DNA from: Dichomitus squalens LYAD-421 SS1
Taxonomy: Eukaryota > Basidiomycota > Agaricomycetes > Polyporales > Polyporaceae
Length of the DNA stretch: 64,000 nt
Reading direction: 5' to 3'
NCBI RefSeq assembly: GCF_000275845.1
Contig: NW_006766885.1
Location: 859,129-923,128 of the forward strand
In this document: piece after piece, positions 1-11,442 of the stretch
Numbering within the stretch: the stretch's first letter is position 1
How the letters are laid out: each line of letters opens with the position of its first letter
Notes under the pieces: model-generated
The model's input: the letters and a program-made list of their open reading frames with translations, nothing else
What the model was told of the DNA's origin: nothing
Database searches by the model: none
Translations under genes and position numbers: made by a program

Positions 1-392
1 GGAAAGAGGATTTGTATTCAGCTCGATAGCCGCTTTCAGGAGCTCGGCTCGCTCTTCTAGTGTGAACGGCTTGGCTCCCGGATAGTCTTGTCTGTTCACT
101 AGCACAACGCGAGCGTTGTATCGGCCAGCGATAGGAATCAACCTCGCGAATGTACCTTGCAACGGCAGCGTAGATATAATGGCCGTTGAGCTTCCAGACC
201 GGATAGTACCGGGAGAGAGAGCGTACCGCCATGCCATCCATAGCCATGCAAGAGAACAATTGTGGTGTAGTCTGTACTTCCTTGGGGCGCACCCGAGTCT
301 TTGAGGATACCGAGCCGCAGAGCTTCCTCAGTCATGACTGGCAGAGGGCGAGAGCCGCCTCTTGAACCACCTACATCCACTCGCTTTATCAT
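1..392 (-). CDS. alpha/beta hydrolase, 5' part, cut by the window edge
   Basis: This is the N-terminal part of a predicted alpha/beta-hydrolase-fold enzyme; the rest lies beyond base 1. The ATG is at 390-392. Exon 1 (227-392) encodes a short leader and then TTIVLLHGYGWHGG, the first strand and oxyanion-hole HG motif of the fold. A GT-AG intron spans 156-226, and exon 2 (1-155) continues TFARLIPIAGRYNARVVLVN...DYPG, typical of the region after the HG motif in this family. The nucleophile elbow, acid and histidine are outside the window, so substrate class cannot be named. The first roughly 35 residues are basic and show no clear signal peptide, suggesting a cytosolic enzyme. The fold is read from the sequence; the activity is not known. 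Confidence 0.75.
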
Positions 393-1507
393 GCCTACTG
401 TTGTGAGAGCCCATTGCTCTCGGTTACAATTTGATTGTTAACTTAGCCAGGCACAGCATAGAGTTTCGGAGAAGAACTGACACGAGGTTGCATGGATGCG
501 AAAGAGTCAGAGGGTCGCCGACAGGTGACTAACATAATGCAAGTAGGCTTTAGTCAGGGGCCGGTGGAGTAGAGTCACTCGAAAACGCTTGAAAACGGGA
601 GACGGCAAGAGCTACTGTGCGATATGATCCCACAAGTAGCTTGGTCACTGAGTATAGTTGGGAGATAGGGGCCAATGAGAGCTCTGACCGAACAGCTGTT
701 CCGAACAGTGGTCTTCAAGCTGTGAGAATGCAACAGCAAGGTGATCATCTGACCTTGCAAGTCTTCGCAGACCAAGAACGCGAGGTGCGTTGTCGGGTCA
801 TCAGGACAGTGAGTAGTGTCAGTTCATCTGGTCACGTATCCGTCTTGGACAGTACGGCGACGCAGATCAAAAGAGAGCCGGTAGGCATGCGCGCTTGCCG
901 TAGTACAGTGGAGTCGTCATCATGATCCTCTGCGGTTAGACTTGGTGACGGTATAGGCTGTTATACTACCCAATCAAGAAGTTAGTAATAGGTCCATCCA
1001 TGCACATACGAGCACTACTACTCTCCTGCGTGATTGCGGTCGCTATGGGGAAGGCGGTGCGAAACATTGGCAAAAAGGCTGCTGACATTCGTTCAACATC
1101 CCTCTAGCCTATTCTCAACCTATCGTCACCGGAAACCTTTGCAGACACTGCCCTTAGAGTGTTTCGAGGATGCAACGAATATCGCGTGAAGCTATATGGG
1201 GCCAGGGTTCGCCAGAGGTCATGGTATCAAGCCGTCAAAAATCTTTGCAACTTTAGATACATAGACGGACATTACATAATAATCTCGTCCATAGCAGGCC
1301 ACATTGCAAATCGAGTGGACATAATGATGATGATCTCGGTGATGCATCGCATCGTTGCACGCAGCTATGTACCATTACTTTCCAATCTAACAAATGAACG
1401 CGCTTGGTACAGAGCAAGGCAGATGTCACCAGTGATAGTAGTGTACCCGAGTCGCATACTCGCGATAGACGCAGTCGCACAATATCACCTAGCAAACCTG
1501 GGCCTCT
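393..1507. other. intergenic, no gene seen
   Basis: This is the 1.1 kb between the start of the alpha/beta hydrolase (-) and the stop of the F-box gene (-). Short open frames exist but show no recognisable motifs, no plausible intron structure and mostly non-ATG starts. It presumably holds the hydrolase promoter and the F-box 3' UTR. Confidence 0.5.
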
Positions 1508-2866
1508 CTACCAGCCTTCCCAGACCCCCTCGCGGCCCTCGATCGTATCAGTCCAGTGTTTCCAGCAGACTTCCTCCCAAACCTGGTGTCTCGCGCGCTC
1601 GCTCTCCGTCCATCGCAAGCGCGTGTCAGAAGTCAGGTCGCATGCTTCTCGCAGCTCCTGCATGGCACCCGCGAGCGCGCGGTAGCCCTTGTGTGACATC
1701 TCACATCGGTCACCGGCTGGCGGGGGAATAGAATGTACCGCGACGCGGCGCAGGCGGGGCATTGCGGGCGATCGCAGCGTGAGGTTTGACTGATCTAGGG
1801 GCTCGCGCTCGGCACCAGCCACAGACTGTCCGCCCGGCCCTTGGGTAGGGGTCGTGCTCTCTTGACCCTCGGTCCGCCGGGGGATGCCTAACGCGTCGTG
1901 CAAGAACGAGGCGACGCACTCATGCGATCCGTGGGTGTATGTGGCGTTGGAGATCCGCAAGTTTGTGAGGTTGGGCGCAAGACGCGGCAGGTGGACGAGC
2001 GCATCGCGGAGCGTCCAGTCGCGGTGGCGGCCACAGATGATGTGCAGGCGCTCGAGCACGGGGAAGCGCGCGTGTTCGACGTGCCCGAAAGATGGCGTCG
2101 CAGATATCGACTGCGCGTTGTCGTGAGCCTTCTTCGGATAGGAACGGTGGTTGTAGGAGAGAGCGGGCGGAGAGGGTTGCGTGTGAAGGGGTGAGTATGG
2201 TAGCATATCCGAACTAGATAGCGCTGATCCGCCACTAGTAGTCCCATGCTCGCTGGAATTACGCAGTTCCTCATTCAGCATGACCGTGACACCCACAAGA
2301 AGAGTCAGGTATCGCAATCGTGGAAGTCGGTGGTGGACAGGGGGGATGATCAACGCATCCGACTGTAGGAGGGTGAAAGTCTCGAGGTAGGACCCAACGA
2401 GGTCGAGCAGGTCCGGTAGGAGAACCATGAAACGCCTGTCCCAGGCATCCTTCTCCTGCTCACGCGCCTGTCGTGCTCGATACCATGCCTCGGATTGCAG
2501 AGTATCTGTGTAAACGTCTTCCCACCGGCTGATGTCCGAACTTGATTTGTCCGAGGGAGGACGCGCGAAGGACAAGAGAAGATGGCGTACTTGGGGTGGT
2601 CTTGCATGAATGCTAGTAACACGTTCCACGTATGCCAGATACTGTTCGATTCCTCGTAGAGAAGTGAATGCGAGTGAGTTGAAGCGAACGGGGTGGGATG
2701 CAAGGTGAAAAAACCTCGAGACGAGTGCCAAGGAACAGCCGGTGTGCCCTCCGTCGGTGCATGCGTGCAGGAAGATGTGCTGCCAGATCTCGAGAGGTAA
2801 GTGTGCCTTTCGTTGGAGGATAGAGCTACAGTCCATCGCAGGAAAGGCCTTGCGGGAAACTGCCAT
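1508..2866 (-). CDS. F-box domain protein
   Basis: A single-exon gene of 452 codons with its ATG at 2864-2866. Residues about 23-66 form an F-box-like helix bundle: LPLEIWQHIFLHAC, then SLALVSRFFHLASHPVRFNSL, with the usual Leu-Pro start and the conserved VSR..H segment. F-box proteins recruit substrates to SKP1-cullin-1 ubiquitin ligases. The rest carries leucine-rich segments (VHLPRLAPNLTNLRISN; MPRLRRVAVHSI) resembling the irregular leucine-rich repeats common in agaricomycete F-box proteins, separated by a Ser/Thr/Gly-rich stretch at about 210-260. Such families are large and variable in these fungi, so the target cannot be predicted. The region starting LVGSYLETFTLLQSDALIIPP agrees with a repeat solenoid. 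Confidence 0.7.
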   Translation of the reverse strand: MAVSRKAFPAMDCSSILQRKAHLPLEIWQHIFLHACTDGGHTGCSLALVSRFFHLASHPVRFNSLAFTSLRGIEQYLAYVERVTSIHARPPQVRHLLLSFARPPSDKSSSDISRWEDVYTDTLQSEAWYRARQAREQEKDAWDRRFMVLLPDLLDLVGSYLETFTLLQSDALIIPPVHHRLPRLRYLTLLVGVTVMLNEELRNSSEHGTTSGGSALSSSDMLPYSPLHTQPSPPALSYNHRSYPKKAHDNAQSISATPSFGHVEHARFPVLERLHIICGRHRDWTLRDALVHLPRLAPNLTNLRISNATYTHGSHECVASFLHDALGIPRRTEGQESTTPTQGPGGQSVAGAEREPLDQSNLTLRSPAMPRLRRVAVHSIPPPAGDRCEMSHKGYRALAGAMQELREACDLTSDTRLRWTESERARHQVWEEVCWKHWTDTIEGREGVWEGW

Positions 2867-3239
2867 TGCCGCATGAGTCCGTCCATGGCGGCAAGAGTTG
2901 CCTTATATGACCGGAGTCGAATGCGTTACCGAAACGCATAGGTAAGGTTGGACATGAGCCGATCACTAATGATACACCAAGATCGTACTGCTGAAATCAT
3001 GGTCTCCATGTATGTGGCAGGAGTAACGATCCGTTGCACCGAGATGGGAAATCGACAGGGGCTTGGCCGTCGAGTCCGAATCACTGTGCTTCCGATGCTG
3101 CACTGCACTGCCACAACATGGCATAAGACGGCCGGTTGGGTTGGTCAGACTTGATTGAGACTCCTGATGAGAACCTGACTCACGCATGAGTTGCGCCCGA
3201 ATATGTATGTGTCGAAGTGATGGCCAAGGGCTGACTGGG
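2867..3239. other. intergenic, no gene seen
   Basis: Between the start of the F-box gene and the 3' end of the metallo-beta-lactamase pseudogene. It should contain the F-box promoter. No repeat, RNA gene or convincing coding frame was seen. Confidence 0.45.
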
Positions 3240-4260
3240 CTATGCGAGTACAAATGAAGGCGGAACAGCTTGAAACTTAGGCGACGACGAGCCTTTCTGC
3301 TCCAATTGAAATTCGGCCCGGGTCGGATTGCGCATCAAGACCTTTCCCTTCGCACCCGGTGGCGGAAGCCTGCCCGCGCGAATACTGGCCTGCAGCGAAG
3401 GGCGTAATAGCCGAGATGTTCGATCACGGTCATATGGATGATCGTGACCCACATAGAGAGGCGATAATCCCCAGGCAAGGAGAGAAGGCGTTGTGTGGAC
3501 GTCGCACCGGCATCATAAGCATCGTGAAACGTAAAATTTCGGGCAGAAGATCCTACCTGGTAAAGGAGCTCGACATTCCCATCTAAGAAGTTAGCACGAG
3601 CAAATCCAACAACAGGCTGGAGGCGCGAACATCAATCACAACTCACCATCCCCGGCCCATGCCCGAGAAGTATCCAGGTTGAAGATGGAATCAGCAGTAC
3701 AGACGGCCTTCCCAATGCCATAGCCGTGTATGCCCAGGGAGATACATGACGTGACATGACAAAGAGCCTAGCACGAAAGCCTCGTGATCTCCGAAATACA
3801 CGTCGAGGGTATTCTCTAGACACGCCGCATCGAGACCGTAGATCGGACCGAAGATACTCTGAGCCTGTTGCATGCGTTGACCTATGCAAACCGAAATTGT
3901 CCCCAGAGACCTGGCGCTTGAGGTACTGGGCCACCGTGAGGTGATCAGCGTGAGGATGGGTTTCACTCATCGTCGAGGGTTATGAGTGTTGCAAAGACAT
4001 TCTTAGGAGTTAATAGTTACAGTATCCTGGACGTCGACATTCATGAATTTCCGCTCGACAAAAGAGACCATCTGCCGTCGGAGTAGTGATAGTGCCGGAT
4101 GCAGAGTCGTAATTCAGGACGGGGCCGACTAAGACTGCGTTCGAAGTCTTGGATCTACTACGATATCCTGCCAGGTGGACGGTGCGGTGTCAAAAAAAAG
4201 GTAAATACGAGTGCTGCCTTCGAGGAATTGAAGGTATACCGCTGGCGCAGGCGCGACTAC
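3240..4260 (-). pseudogene. metallo-beta-lactamase fold hydrolase (persulfide dioxygenase-like), decayed
   Basis: The remains run in order on the minus strand but are split over several frames. About 4200-4060 encodes STWQDIVVDP, then, after a frame change, NAVLVGPVLNYDSASGTIT, then, after another, VSFVERKFMNVDVQD. At 3970-3910 is THPHADHLTVAQYLKRQ, the HxHxDH zinc motif. A further shift leads to ISVCIGQRMQQAQSIFGPIYG and CHVMYLPGHT, where the frame stops; the continuation GYGIGKAV...ADSIFN is in the next frame. At 3470-3240 come GDYRL / YVGHDHP (again split) and ASIRAGRLPPPGAKGKVLMRNP. The order matches glyoxalase-II/ETHE1-type enzymes that act on glutathione persulfide. At least four frame breaks fall inside conserved motifs where introns are not expected, so this is a pseudogene. 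A MITE lies about 190 bases upstream. Confidence 0.72.
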
Positions 4261-4447
4261 ATATGCGGCTTCCGAATTCATTGTATTTGGAATGGTGGTG
4301 AGTCACGGGCGATGCTGGTGTGCGACAGATGAATGAATGAAGTCCACTCAAGGCATCGAGCTTGAGATCGCGGAGTACTTGGACTCGGGACGTGAGCACG
4401 AGGGCGGATAAGGTTGCGGCGAGAGGGAGCTGATGGTACGATGTAGT

Positions 4448-5082
4448 TTAGGGCCTGTTCGGCAAAGAGTTGGAGTTACGAGTCACCGGCATTTTGTCAC
4501 GTGGCGGCATTTCCGAGGATTTCTGCGCGAGTTAGAGTTACAGGGGCGGAGTACCCGTGAAGTCCGGAGGAGACAAGCGCCCTGAACTCGTACATGTATC
4601 TAGTATACCAATAGCTATGGCTTATCAGATGGGCTCTGCTTCATCCCTGCTTCACCATGGTCCACACAAGAGCAGCTGTCTAAATTCACCAAGCTATCCA
4701 TCAGGCTCAAATAGAGCGCCGAAGACAGGCTATTATAGCAGTAACTGTCATTGTTTTGACTGGGCGGGCCTTGGTAGTAGCCTGCCCTAATCCCTCAAGT
4801 AGGATGGTCTCGGATGTCTGATCACAATCTACGCCGGTCATGGTAGCCATCCCAATACTCTATAGAGAGAGAATCAAGCAGGCTGCCAAAAGGGTAGAGC
4901 CTCGAGATAAGTTATGACCTGAGCTGATAATAACCGCCCGGAGTTACTGGGAGGCATCCGAACGCATGCACTCGCCCGAGTAACTCGAGTTTTCTCGAGA
5001 TTGAAAACCGAGATATTATTACTATATTTGGGCATGAAATGCCGGTAACTCTAACTCCAACTCTTTGCCGAACAGGCCCTTA
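4448..5082. mobile_element. PIF/Harbinger-like MITE with TTA target duplication
   Basis: The element proper is 4451-5079 (629 bp). Both ends begin GGGCCTGTTCGGCAAAGAGT on their own strand. The terminal inverted repeats are identical for about 28 bases and then imperfect to about 45 (both sides reach ACCGGCATTT). The flanks carry TTA on both sides (4448-4450 and 5080-5082), the 3-bp duplication typical of PIF/Harbinger transposons. Subterminal copies of GAGTTAGAGTTAC occur inside. No transposase frame is present, so it is non-autonomous. The near-identical termini suggest fairly recent insertion. Confidence 0.85.
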
Positions 5083-5678
5083 GGAATCTAAGTAGTCTTA
5101 CATAACGCATACATCATTACACCACCACGATGCCGTCTGCAAACTAGTACTGACGCCTTTTAGCTCGACCTCAATCGGTGCGGCCCAATCTGCCGTCATG
5201 CAATCATGCAGAACGAGAACAGTGCCGATAGGATGTACCTCTGATCTTCACTTGCGGTGACATACATATAGAGGCTTAACTGTAGGCAGATGAAAAGAGC
5301 GCCCACGGCATCACCGTTGTACCTCGTTGTACGCGCCGACTCGGAATATCATCACCTTGGACGCAAGCGAGCTCCGTGCACATGCACGACCACACAAGGT
5401 ACTTCGTGCCAGGCAAGAGCAATTTGTAGGCATCGGCCGATCATGGCGTCCAATATCATCTGGGTGTTTGATAGTCACCAAATCAGCCTGCCCGTGAGCG
5501 TCGGAGTACGCGGCAAAGTGAGTAGGTTTTGGTGGAGTCACAAGGAGTCTAGCCGCTTCACAGCTGCAGTGCGCTTTCAGGGTGGTGTGATAGTATAACT
5601 CTGATAGGCGAGCAAAACTATATACGGGATATGAGACAATCCGAGATCTTCTTTTCACCTGCTTTGCAATCGACGGCT
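5083..5678. other. intergenic, no gene seen
   Basis: About 600 bases between the MITE and the stop codon of the mannanase gene. Open frames here lack motifs. The side next to 5679 is expected to be mannanase 3' UTR. Confidence 0.45.
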
Positions 5679-7775
5679 TCATCCCCGAGCTTTGATAGCA
5701 GCCGCATGCTGAGACTCGATCGGATACACGGGGTCATCGGGGTAGATCTGCCATGAGAATGGTGAGTGTAGTTCTAAGAATACCATAAGCGCCAGTCACA
5801 TACGGTGTAACCGTCGTCTGGCGTGTTTCCGGCGGACAAGTGCGACCCTGCTTGCCTATCAAACGGGATGTTGTCAGTCCACTGAAATAGCAGAGCTTTC
5901 GCAATACGCCTTGAGGTGCGAAGGCTTCTCGCAGATCGAACTAAAATTGGTTTCAAACGCCAACGCACCAAATGAGGTCCCCGGTAAGGCCGGACGTGAT
6001 GATGGTGTTGTACCAGGTTGTGTATGTAGACGCTTGATCATCTGTTACGCCAAATTCCTCCAGGATGACTGGCTTGTTCACCGCCTTCCCGGACGTCGCG
6101 TGGTCTGTGATCCACTGAGAGCCCCATCCAGTCGGGTCAGACGTGATTCCCCAGCTTCCCTGTTGCACATATCAGTAAAGTCGCGGTTGACTCTCCATAT
6201 ACGACGCACAGGGTATAGCTGCAAAGGAGATGAGTTCAGTCACCACGAAACGATATTCAGCAAGCTTACATGAGCTGTGCCGAAGTCAAGAGTGCTGATG
6301 TTCAGGTTCGCATTGAAATCAATACCCTCTGATCCCCTGTCAAACTTGTTAGACTTTGTTTTCTGAGTTTCAGCGAACCATGACAGACGCACTGGTAGGG
6401 GTAACTTGGGTTGCTCGGTTCGTTGAAAAAGCCCTCATCCCCGATGGCGACAAGGTGGTTTGAGTCGATTGACTTGATGAACGCCGAGATCTGGCTTGCC
6501 CACTGCGTGATAGTCGCGGTGTTGCACGTACCAGTGCTCGTACTGAGCACGGCTACACTCAGCTTCAGCTGTAGACCAGAGGTGCGGCAAACCTACCCAG
6601 TGCTGCCTGTGCACCTCGGCTCATTGGCAAGCTCCCAAGCAAGGATCGTCGGCTCGTTCTTGTATCGGCCAACGAAGGTCTGGATGTACGACTTGTACGC
6701 AGCCTGCCTAGCGAGTCAGGCAAAACATTTCATTCCAAAACATATTGCGTCTCAGACGTACGATGACATTGGCGTTCGTGTAGAAGTAGTCATGGTTTTG
6801 CGTTCCCGTGATTTGGGAGACATAGACGTCCATGCCACCATAATCACTCCAGTTGTTCGTGCTGCAACCGGGGATCAGTTACGTATCGTGTGCTGCAACA
6901 TACAAGCTTACAGAGAGACGATGAGCCTAAGGCCGTTGGCCTTCGCAGCAGCGACGACATTGTCTACAGAACCAGATCAGCACTGGTGGCTCAAGGGTGA
7001 CCAGAAATTCGTCCATACCGAAGTTCCCCAGACCAGTGGAACCCGTGTTCACGGTGGCTTTGCCATTCTGCCAAAGCTGGTAGTAGATGCCGTTGGCAGT
7101 CGTGACATCATTGAACCCCCTATGAGGCCATGGGTCAACGATTTCATCTTGTGCAACTTGATGAAGCTTACCAGGTGCGGACGGTAGTTGCTCCAGTGGC
7201 GGCGATGTCAGAAAATGCCTTGTTCATATCTGAGGTGCTGTATCCCATCAAGCCGACCCAGTACGAGTTGGCCCTACACAAATTGCAACCGCTTGAGTAC
7301 ACTATTGGTTGACTGAAGGAACTGCAGGTCTCTCACCCAACGAGAGGGAAGGTCTGGCCATTGAGAGTGAACTTCTGGCCAGATACGCCCACAAAGCCTG
7401 TGGCGGCAGGCGGTGCGGGAACGCTCGAGGTGCTGGCTGGGGAGGTAGATGTCGGGGCCGACGACGTGGAAGGGGGGGCGCTTGTGGTACTCGCTCCTGG
7501 TAAGCACTGAAAGTAGTACGCGTTCAGGACCGTGCACACGGTACCCGAGACACAAGCTGCCTCGCGAATGAGCATCGATGTATCCTATTGCTAACTGTGC
7601 CACATACTAGTATCTCCAGTCCAGCCAATGCCGCCGCACTAGTGTACGAACGTCAACACCATGTCGGAACGCTTCAAGGAGACCAATGGCTTACCTGTCC
7701 CCACTCGGGAGAAGCAGCATTCGTGAAACGCGCGAGCGCGAGAGCCAACGTAACCAGACCGGTGGGCTTGAGCAT
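5679..7775 (-). CDS. secreted mannan endo-1,4-beta-mannosidase (CBM1 + GH5_7)
   Basis: It cleaves internal beta-1,4 bonds of mannan and galactomannan outside the cell. Exon 1 (7695-7775) gives a signal peptide, [20 protein letters not shown]. Next is a family-1 cellulose-binding module, [12 protein letters not shown]...C...YYFQCLPG, coded by 7608-7638 and 7337-7556 with a 51-base intron inside it. A Ser/Thr/Pro/Ala-rich linker leads to the GH5 domain. The acid/base motif WELANEPRC lies at about 6615-6640 (Glu codon 6620-6622) and the nucleophile motif LEEFG at about 6050-6063. The last exon encodes [22 protein letters not shown] and the TGA at 5679-5681. All parts join in frame through roughly nine introns. 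An ATATATA run at about 7831-7837 sits a plausible TATA distance upstream. The module order matches agaricomycete Man5 enzymes. Confidence 0.92.
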
Positions 7776-7829
7776 GGTGTCTGTAAGATGCTACGGAGCA
7801 ACACCTGAAGCATCCCGTCACCATGAGGC

Positions 7830-7839
7830 CATATATATT
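7830..7839 (-). promoter_or_regulatory. putative TATA element of the mannanase gene
   Basis: An ATATATAT tract about 60 bases upstream of the mannanase ATG on the coding (minus) strand. The position fits a core promoter of a strongly regulated secreted-enzyme gene. This is inference from position and composition only. Confidence 0.35.
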
Positions 7840-8351
7840 CAACGGGCGGTGGCAAAAGTTGCTGCGACAATGATGCCACAAGTCAGGACACAGCCCGACA
7901 ATTCTTCGCGAAGGTACATTTTGGCGAAGTTTACCCTTGCTGGCAGGACGGTATCCCTGACTGCGCCTATTGTATCCCGTGGCCAGCAGTCTGGATCACG
8001 ATCTCTCTGCCTCAGCTTTTGATCGCACGAAGCGACGCACGAGGAGTCAGACATCTATGAAGCCGCGAATGGAAGGTCTGAAGGAAGGGTCCAACGTGAT
8101 GCTCGCTGGTCCGTCGGGACACCGCGGACACGTGATGACGCACCTGTGCGAGAGGCACTCCGGGCCGCGTCCGCGTATGTAGTCTACTAATGTTCCGTCC
8201 TTCCATGAAGGCCAGCGGAAAAATATGCGGGACGACCTGCTTTACAGGTGTCCGCCTGTTTAGCCAAGAGGACGCTCGTGCACGCACGCTCAAGGTACCG
8301 GAGTCTGTTAGTGTAATATTATAGCAGTTCAGAACAACACGCTGGCACCCG
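7840..8351. other. intergenic between mannanase promoter and GGT stop
   Basis: No convincing gene. It should hold upstream regulatory DNA of the mannanase and the 3' UTR of the gamma-glutamyltranspeptidase, both on the minus strand. Confidence 0.4.
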
Positions 8352-10712
8352 TCAATACCCCGCTGCGATCCCATTCTTCCTCGAATCGCTGGCAGCTAAA
8401 GATATCCAATAGGGAACACGCGGTCAGCCCTCCAAAGCTCTTCCGCCCAAAGCCAATACAAACATGCTCACCCCAGATAGTGCCATCCCGGTTGACGACA
8501 GCCTGGACCACAGACGCAACCCGGTTCGTGTCCGACACTGCATCACAAGACCCAGTCCCTCAGGCGCTATACGACCACTCACGCCACAAGCAACCACTCA
8601 CCGGTGACGTTGTGCCCCTTCGCGCGAAGACCCGCCAACAGCTCGGGCGGTAACGTATCATCCGCGTCGACCTCCGTGGGGAACAGCTGGTCCTGCAAAC
8701 GCCCGTGCTCGATCGCCGCGCTGACGTCCATGCCCCAATCGAGGTTGAGCAGCACCTGGAAGACGGCGGGGAAGATGCGCGAGCCACCCGAGCCTCCGAT
8801 GGCCAGGTAGAACGATCCGTCGTCGTATTCCATGATCGTGGGGACCGTGGAGGAAAGGGGGCGCTTCCCCGGTTCGGGGTAATTATCTGTGCCGCAAGTT
8901 CATCAGCACGGAAGCATGGATAGATGCGGTTGTGTACTGACATGGCGAAGGTTGGAGGCCAAAGGCATTAGGTCTACCGGGCGTCGAGAAGTCATCCATC
9001 TCGTCGTTGAGGATAACGCCAGTAACGGGATCCATAACTGCCGAGCCGAAAACGAGGTTCACAGTGGTGGTTAGAGCGACTGCCATACCATCCTTGTCAA
9101 CGATAGATGAATGGCTCTAACAAACAGTTGAGTGAACGTCTTCGCCAGACGTACGTAAGTACCTACGGTGCCGTGATCGACGACTACGTCATATACAGGA
9201 TGGTAATACTCAGGCGTATGCGTAGTATCCTGCATTGCAACCACGCGTCAAAAACAGTAAGGTCGGAAGGTCAAATTCGACGCACGTCTGTGATGTTCGG
9301 GAAGACCTGATCACTATACTCCTTCGTGGGTATCTCGGAGATGCGCGTGACATTGTCATGGAAGGTAGGATCGCCAATCCACGTACTTCAACCTAATGTT
9401 AGACCTTGTAAGATCGTTCATGGCGAGCGACATACCGAGCTGCAAAACCGACTGCAAAAGCAATATCAGCCAAGTACAATAGCCGTGAACCGGCTCGCAC
9501 TCACACTTCATAGCCTCGACAAGCCGGTGGACGTTGACTGTCGTCCGGCCGTCCTCGACGAGCTCGTCGTAGTGCTCCATCAAATTGAGCATGTGCTGCA
9601 GGACCGGACCAGACGTAGGCGCGTGAGGCGTGTAGATCCTGCGTCCGCGGTAGGTGCCCTGTAACGCTCGCGAGACCCGGACCTTGTAGCCTTCGAGATC
9701 TTCGCGCACGAGTATCCCTCCGGTCGCCCGGACTTTGTTTACGATGGCATCCGCGATATGTCCTTTGTAAAACGCGTCGGCACCCTCATCGGCGATGGTT
9801 CGGAGCGTGCGGGACAGGTTCGTCCGACGAATGATGTCGCCCTCTCGGAGAAGGCGACCTTCTGGAGCGAAGATGGCTCGCCAGTCAGGCTCGTTGAGCA
9901 TCAGGTCAGAAAACCACTGTCTCACACGACGCGGTCAATCTATACACCCACAACCGAAACAATGGAGGAAAATGCTAACCTGTAGCCTACGCCCCAGCTC
10001 TTTCGGGACAGCCCAACCCTCTGCCAGATCAGCTGCGGGCTTGACAAGCGTCCTCCACGGCAAGGAGCCCCACCGTCTGTGCGCCTCCTCGAGCCCGCGC
10101 AGCTCTCCCGGCACACCGATTGCGAGCCCACCCCAGCGTGAAGCGAGGGGGTTGTCAACATACATCGTCTTGTTACTCAACGCCGGGGCGGTTTCGCGGA
10201 AGTCAATCGAGAAGACCTCAGACGATGCGTTAGGCGTCGCAGGTGGGATGCGGACGGTCATGAATCCTCCTCCACCGATGCCCGAACTGCTCTCGTGAGC
10301 ATGGACGTCCGGACCATCGCGTAGACTCAGAAACTCACGAGAACATGTTCGCAACGCCGATGCATAGTGTCGTGCTAACCATTGCGTCCACCGCATTCCC
10401 TCCTTCCTTGAGCACGTTCACGCCGATCTTTGAGCATATCTCGTTCTCGCTCGCTACCGCTCCATGTGTAGCGCGTATAAGGTAGGCCGGGTTGCGTGTG
10501 CCAGAGGGCACGCGAGTACGGTCACTTCCTTGCGTGTTCGAGCACTTGCCGACCGCCGATGTGGGAAGCCTCCAGGTCCAGTTATCAATAAGCAAGTACC
10601 CAGTACAGAGCGCGAGAAAGACGAGATAGAGCCATCGCGAGGCTCCCTCGCGCCATCGAGGTTGGTGAGGGGCGAAAGAGGCAGACTCGGCGATGATTCC
10701 AGGCTTCAGCAT
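8352..10712 (-). CDS. GGT: gamma-glutamyltranspeptidase, membrane-anchored
   Basis: It transfers or hydrolyses the gamma-glutamyl group of glutathione and related peptides. The likely ATG (10710-10712) starts MLKPGIIAE, a short basic tail followed by one hydrophobic segment ([16 protein letters not shown]), a type II anchor. Then come the heavy-chain motifs [41 protein letters not shown], and [21 protein letters not shown]. The light chain starts at DHGTSHSS; the catalytic Thr codon is 9167-9169 and is split from the rest by an intron, followed by [19 protein letters not shown] and [28 protein letters not shown] supplies the conserved glycines. It ends [17 protein letters not shown] with TGA at 8352-8354. 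No break was found, so the gene appears functional. A GTG codon further upstream extends the frame but is not a credible start. Confidence 0.93.
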
Positions 10713-11442
10713 CAGTGTGTGCGGATGAGCAATCGGTGAATCTGGCTGTGGGGAAGTGCCTGCGAGCACGTCGCGAGCTCACGATAACGTGCGGCAGCGG
10801 TCGTTCGGCAGGAGCACGTAATCAGAATCAGCGTTTACAGTCAGCCCAACATTGGCCCATATTGCACGGCGGCAACACAGCGATGGAGGAAGTGGAATCT
10901 TTGAGATGGGTTGCAGGAGACATGGTGGGCGTTGAGTACGAGTTTTTTTGGACGCGATGATGGTCGATCGAGTGCTCGGTACGGCAGCCGCGGCACAGGC
11001 ATTGCGAAATCGACGTACCCGATGGCGACTTTCGCTTCCCCCAGATGACGCCCGCCGGCTCTCGAGCGCCCATTACCCTTCTCAACCGCTATGTAGGCAC
11101 TACTACAGCCCACTAACTATCTACAGAATGGGAAACTGTTTTGATATGAGGCCTCTTGTTATCAGATCCAGAATGCGTTCCACGATATCTTCTCCATGCA
11201 CTTGAAGAGGGCACCAGGATTAATATTGATGTGATTTGTGTTCTGCATCCGAGCACGTGACCCGAGACGTCCAAACGCGTCGCGCGACTCTGTCTAATCG
11301 AGGACGCGTCTTGTTCTTCTTCGGACCTACATCCTCACTGCGCGCAGCCACGCATATACTCAATAGCTCAGACTACCCGATGCATATGGACGAGCGTAGA
11401 CTCCTCATCAATGGACTCGATTCCAGCCGGTGAGAACGAGAA
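10713..11442. other. divergent promoter region between GGT and the next gene
   Basis: About 730 bases separate the starts of GGT (-) and the disordered-protein gene (+), so both promoters should lie here. No conserved coding frame or repeat was seen. Confidence 0.45.

Noticed and set aside
1159..1731. 190-codon frame on the plus strand
   Set aside because: Starts at GTG and overlaps the 3' end of the F-box gene in antisense; no motif.
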